Assembly (NCBI GenBank): GCA_946803715.1
Contig: CAMPET010000004.1
Span: 766,871-787,491 of the forward strand
Source of the DNA: Beroe ovata
Lineage: Eukaryota; Ctenophora; Nuda; Beroida; Beroidae
Direction: 5' to 3'
DNA length: 20,621 nt
Shown here: in pieces, positions 20,329 to 20,621 of the stretch
Layout of the letters: each line of letters begins with the position of its first letter
Position numbering within the stretch: position 1 is the stretch's first letter
Notes under the pieces: generated by a model
What the model saw: the letters and a program-made list of their open reading frames with translations, nothing else
Database searches by the model: none
What the model was told of the DNA's origin: nothing
Translations under genes and position numbers: made by a program

Positions 20329-20621
20329 TGGTGTCAAGAAAGTGGTGCTAGTGGTCGATTAAAGTGCTGTCAAGAAAAATGAATCCAAGAGAGAGTTTGT
20401 CGAGGAAAGTTGTGTCAAGAGAAAGTGGTGTCAAGGAAAAGTACTGTAAAGAGAAAGTACTGTCCAGAGAAGGTGGTGTCGAGAGAAAGTGATTTAAAGA
20501 GAAAATGCTGTCAAGAGAAAGTGGTGTCAAGAGATAGTGCTGTCAAGGGAAAGTGGCTTCAAGGGAAGTGGTGTCAAGGAAAGTGCCCTCAAGGGAAAGT
20601 GGTGTCAAGAGGAAGTGGTGT
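20329..20621. repeat. 16-bp minisatellite (core TGGTGTCAAGAGAAAG), about 18 copies, running off the right edge
   Basis: Head-to-tail units of about 16 bp (some 15 bp) of the form GTGGTGTCAAGAGAAA fill the last 290 bp. Typical variants are CTGTCAAGAGAAAGTG, GTGTCGAGAGAAAGTG and GTGTCAAGAGGAAGTG. The array is inside an SDHA intron and its right end is not visible. The minus-strand frame of repeated TPLSLDS-like residues is a by-product of the repeat. Confidence 0.92.

Overview
This is nuclear DNA from an animal, not prokaryotic or organellar. The genes are split by GT-AG introns, most of them about 90-640 bp. (AC)n microsatellites and 15-22 bp minisatellites are frequent, and the encoded proteins have clear animal orthologues: UBE3B, an AXH+HMG-box protein of the HBP1 type, SDHA, and a papain with a Cys-rich tail. 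The short introns and gene-in-intron packing suggest an invertebrate with a fairly compact genome. A sponge or another early-branching animal would fit, but the sequence alone does not fix the species.

Layout. Positions 1 to about 6.2 kb hold no gene I can recognise. They contain microsatellites, a tRNA-like (SINE-like) element with an (AC)n tail, a bulged hairpin, purine/pyrimidine tracts, two minisatellites and one weak candidate first coding exon (1962-2033, +). From 14219 down to 6239 (- strand) lies a complete 12-exon UBE3B-type HECT E3 ubiquitin ligase gene (1031 codons plus stop). Its 2.6-kb intron 2 contains a second gene on the same strand, an HBP1-type transcription factor (12279 or 12201 to 11206) whose AXH and HMG-box coding region is uninterrupted. 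After a 787-bp intergenic gap, the succinate dehydrogenase flavoprotein gene (SDHA) runs on the - strand from beyond the right edge down to 15007. Nine exons, covering roughly the C-terminal two thirds of the protein, are in the window. Its 2.7-kb intron (19447-16703) contains a complete intronless papain-family protease gene on the opposite (+) strand (17910-19211). Upstream of that gene is a ~110-bp tandem repeat array rich in CRE-like TGACGTAA/TTACGTCA sites.

The main architectural point is that each of the two multi-exon genes has one outsized intron, and each outsized intron carries a gene with an uninterrupted coding region. A ~16-bp minisatellite family (core TGGTGTCAAGAGAAAG) recurs in three introns of the two host genes. 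The proteins belong to different processes (ubiquitination, transcriptional repression, TCA cycle/respiratory complex II, secretory or lysosomal proteolysis), and nothing indicates one shared pathway. The interest lies in the genomic organisation.
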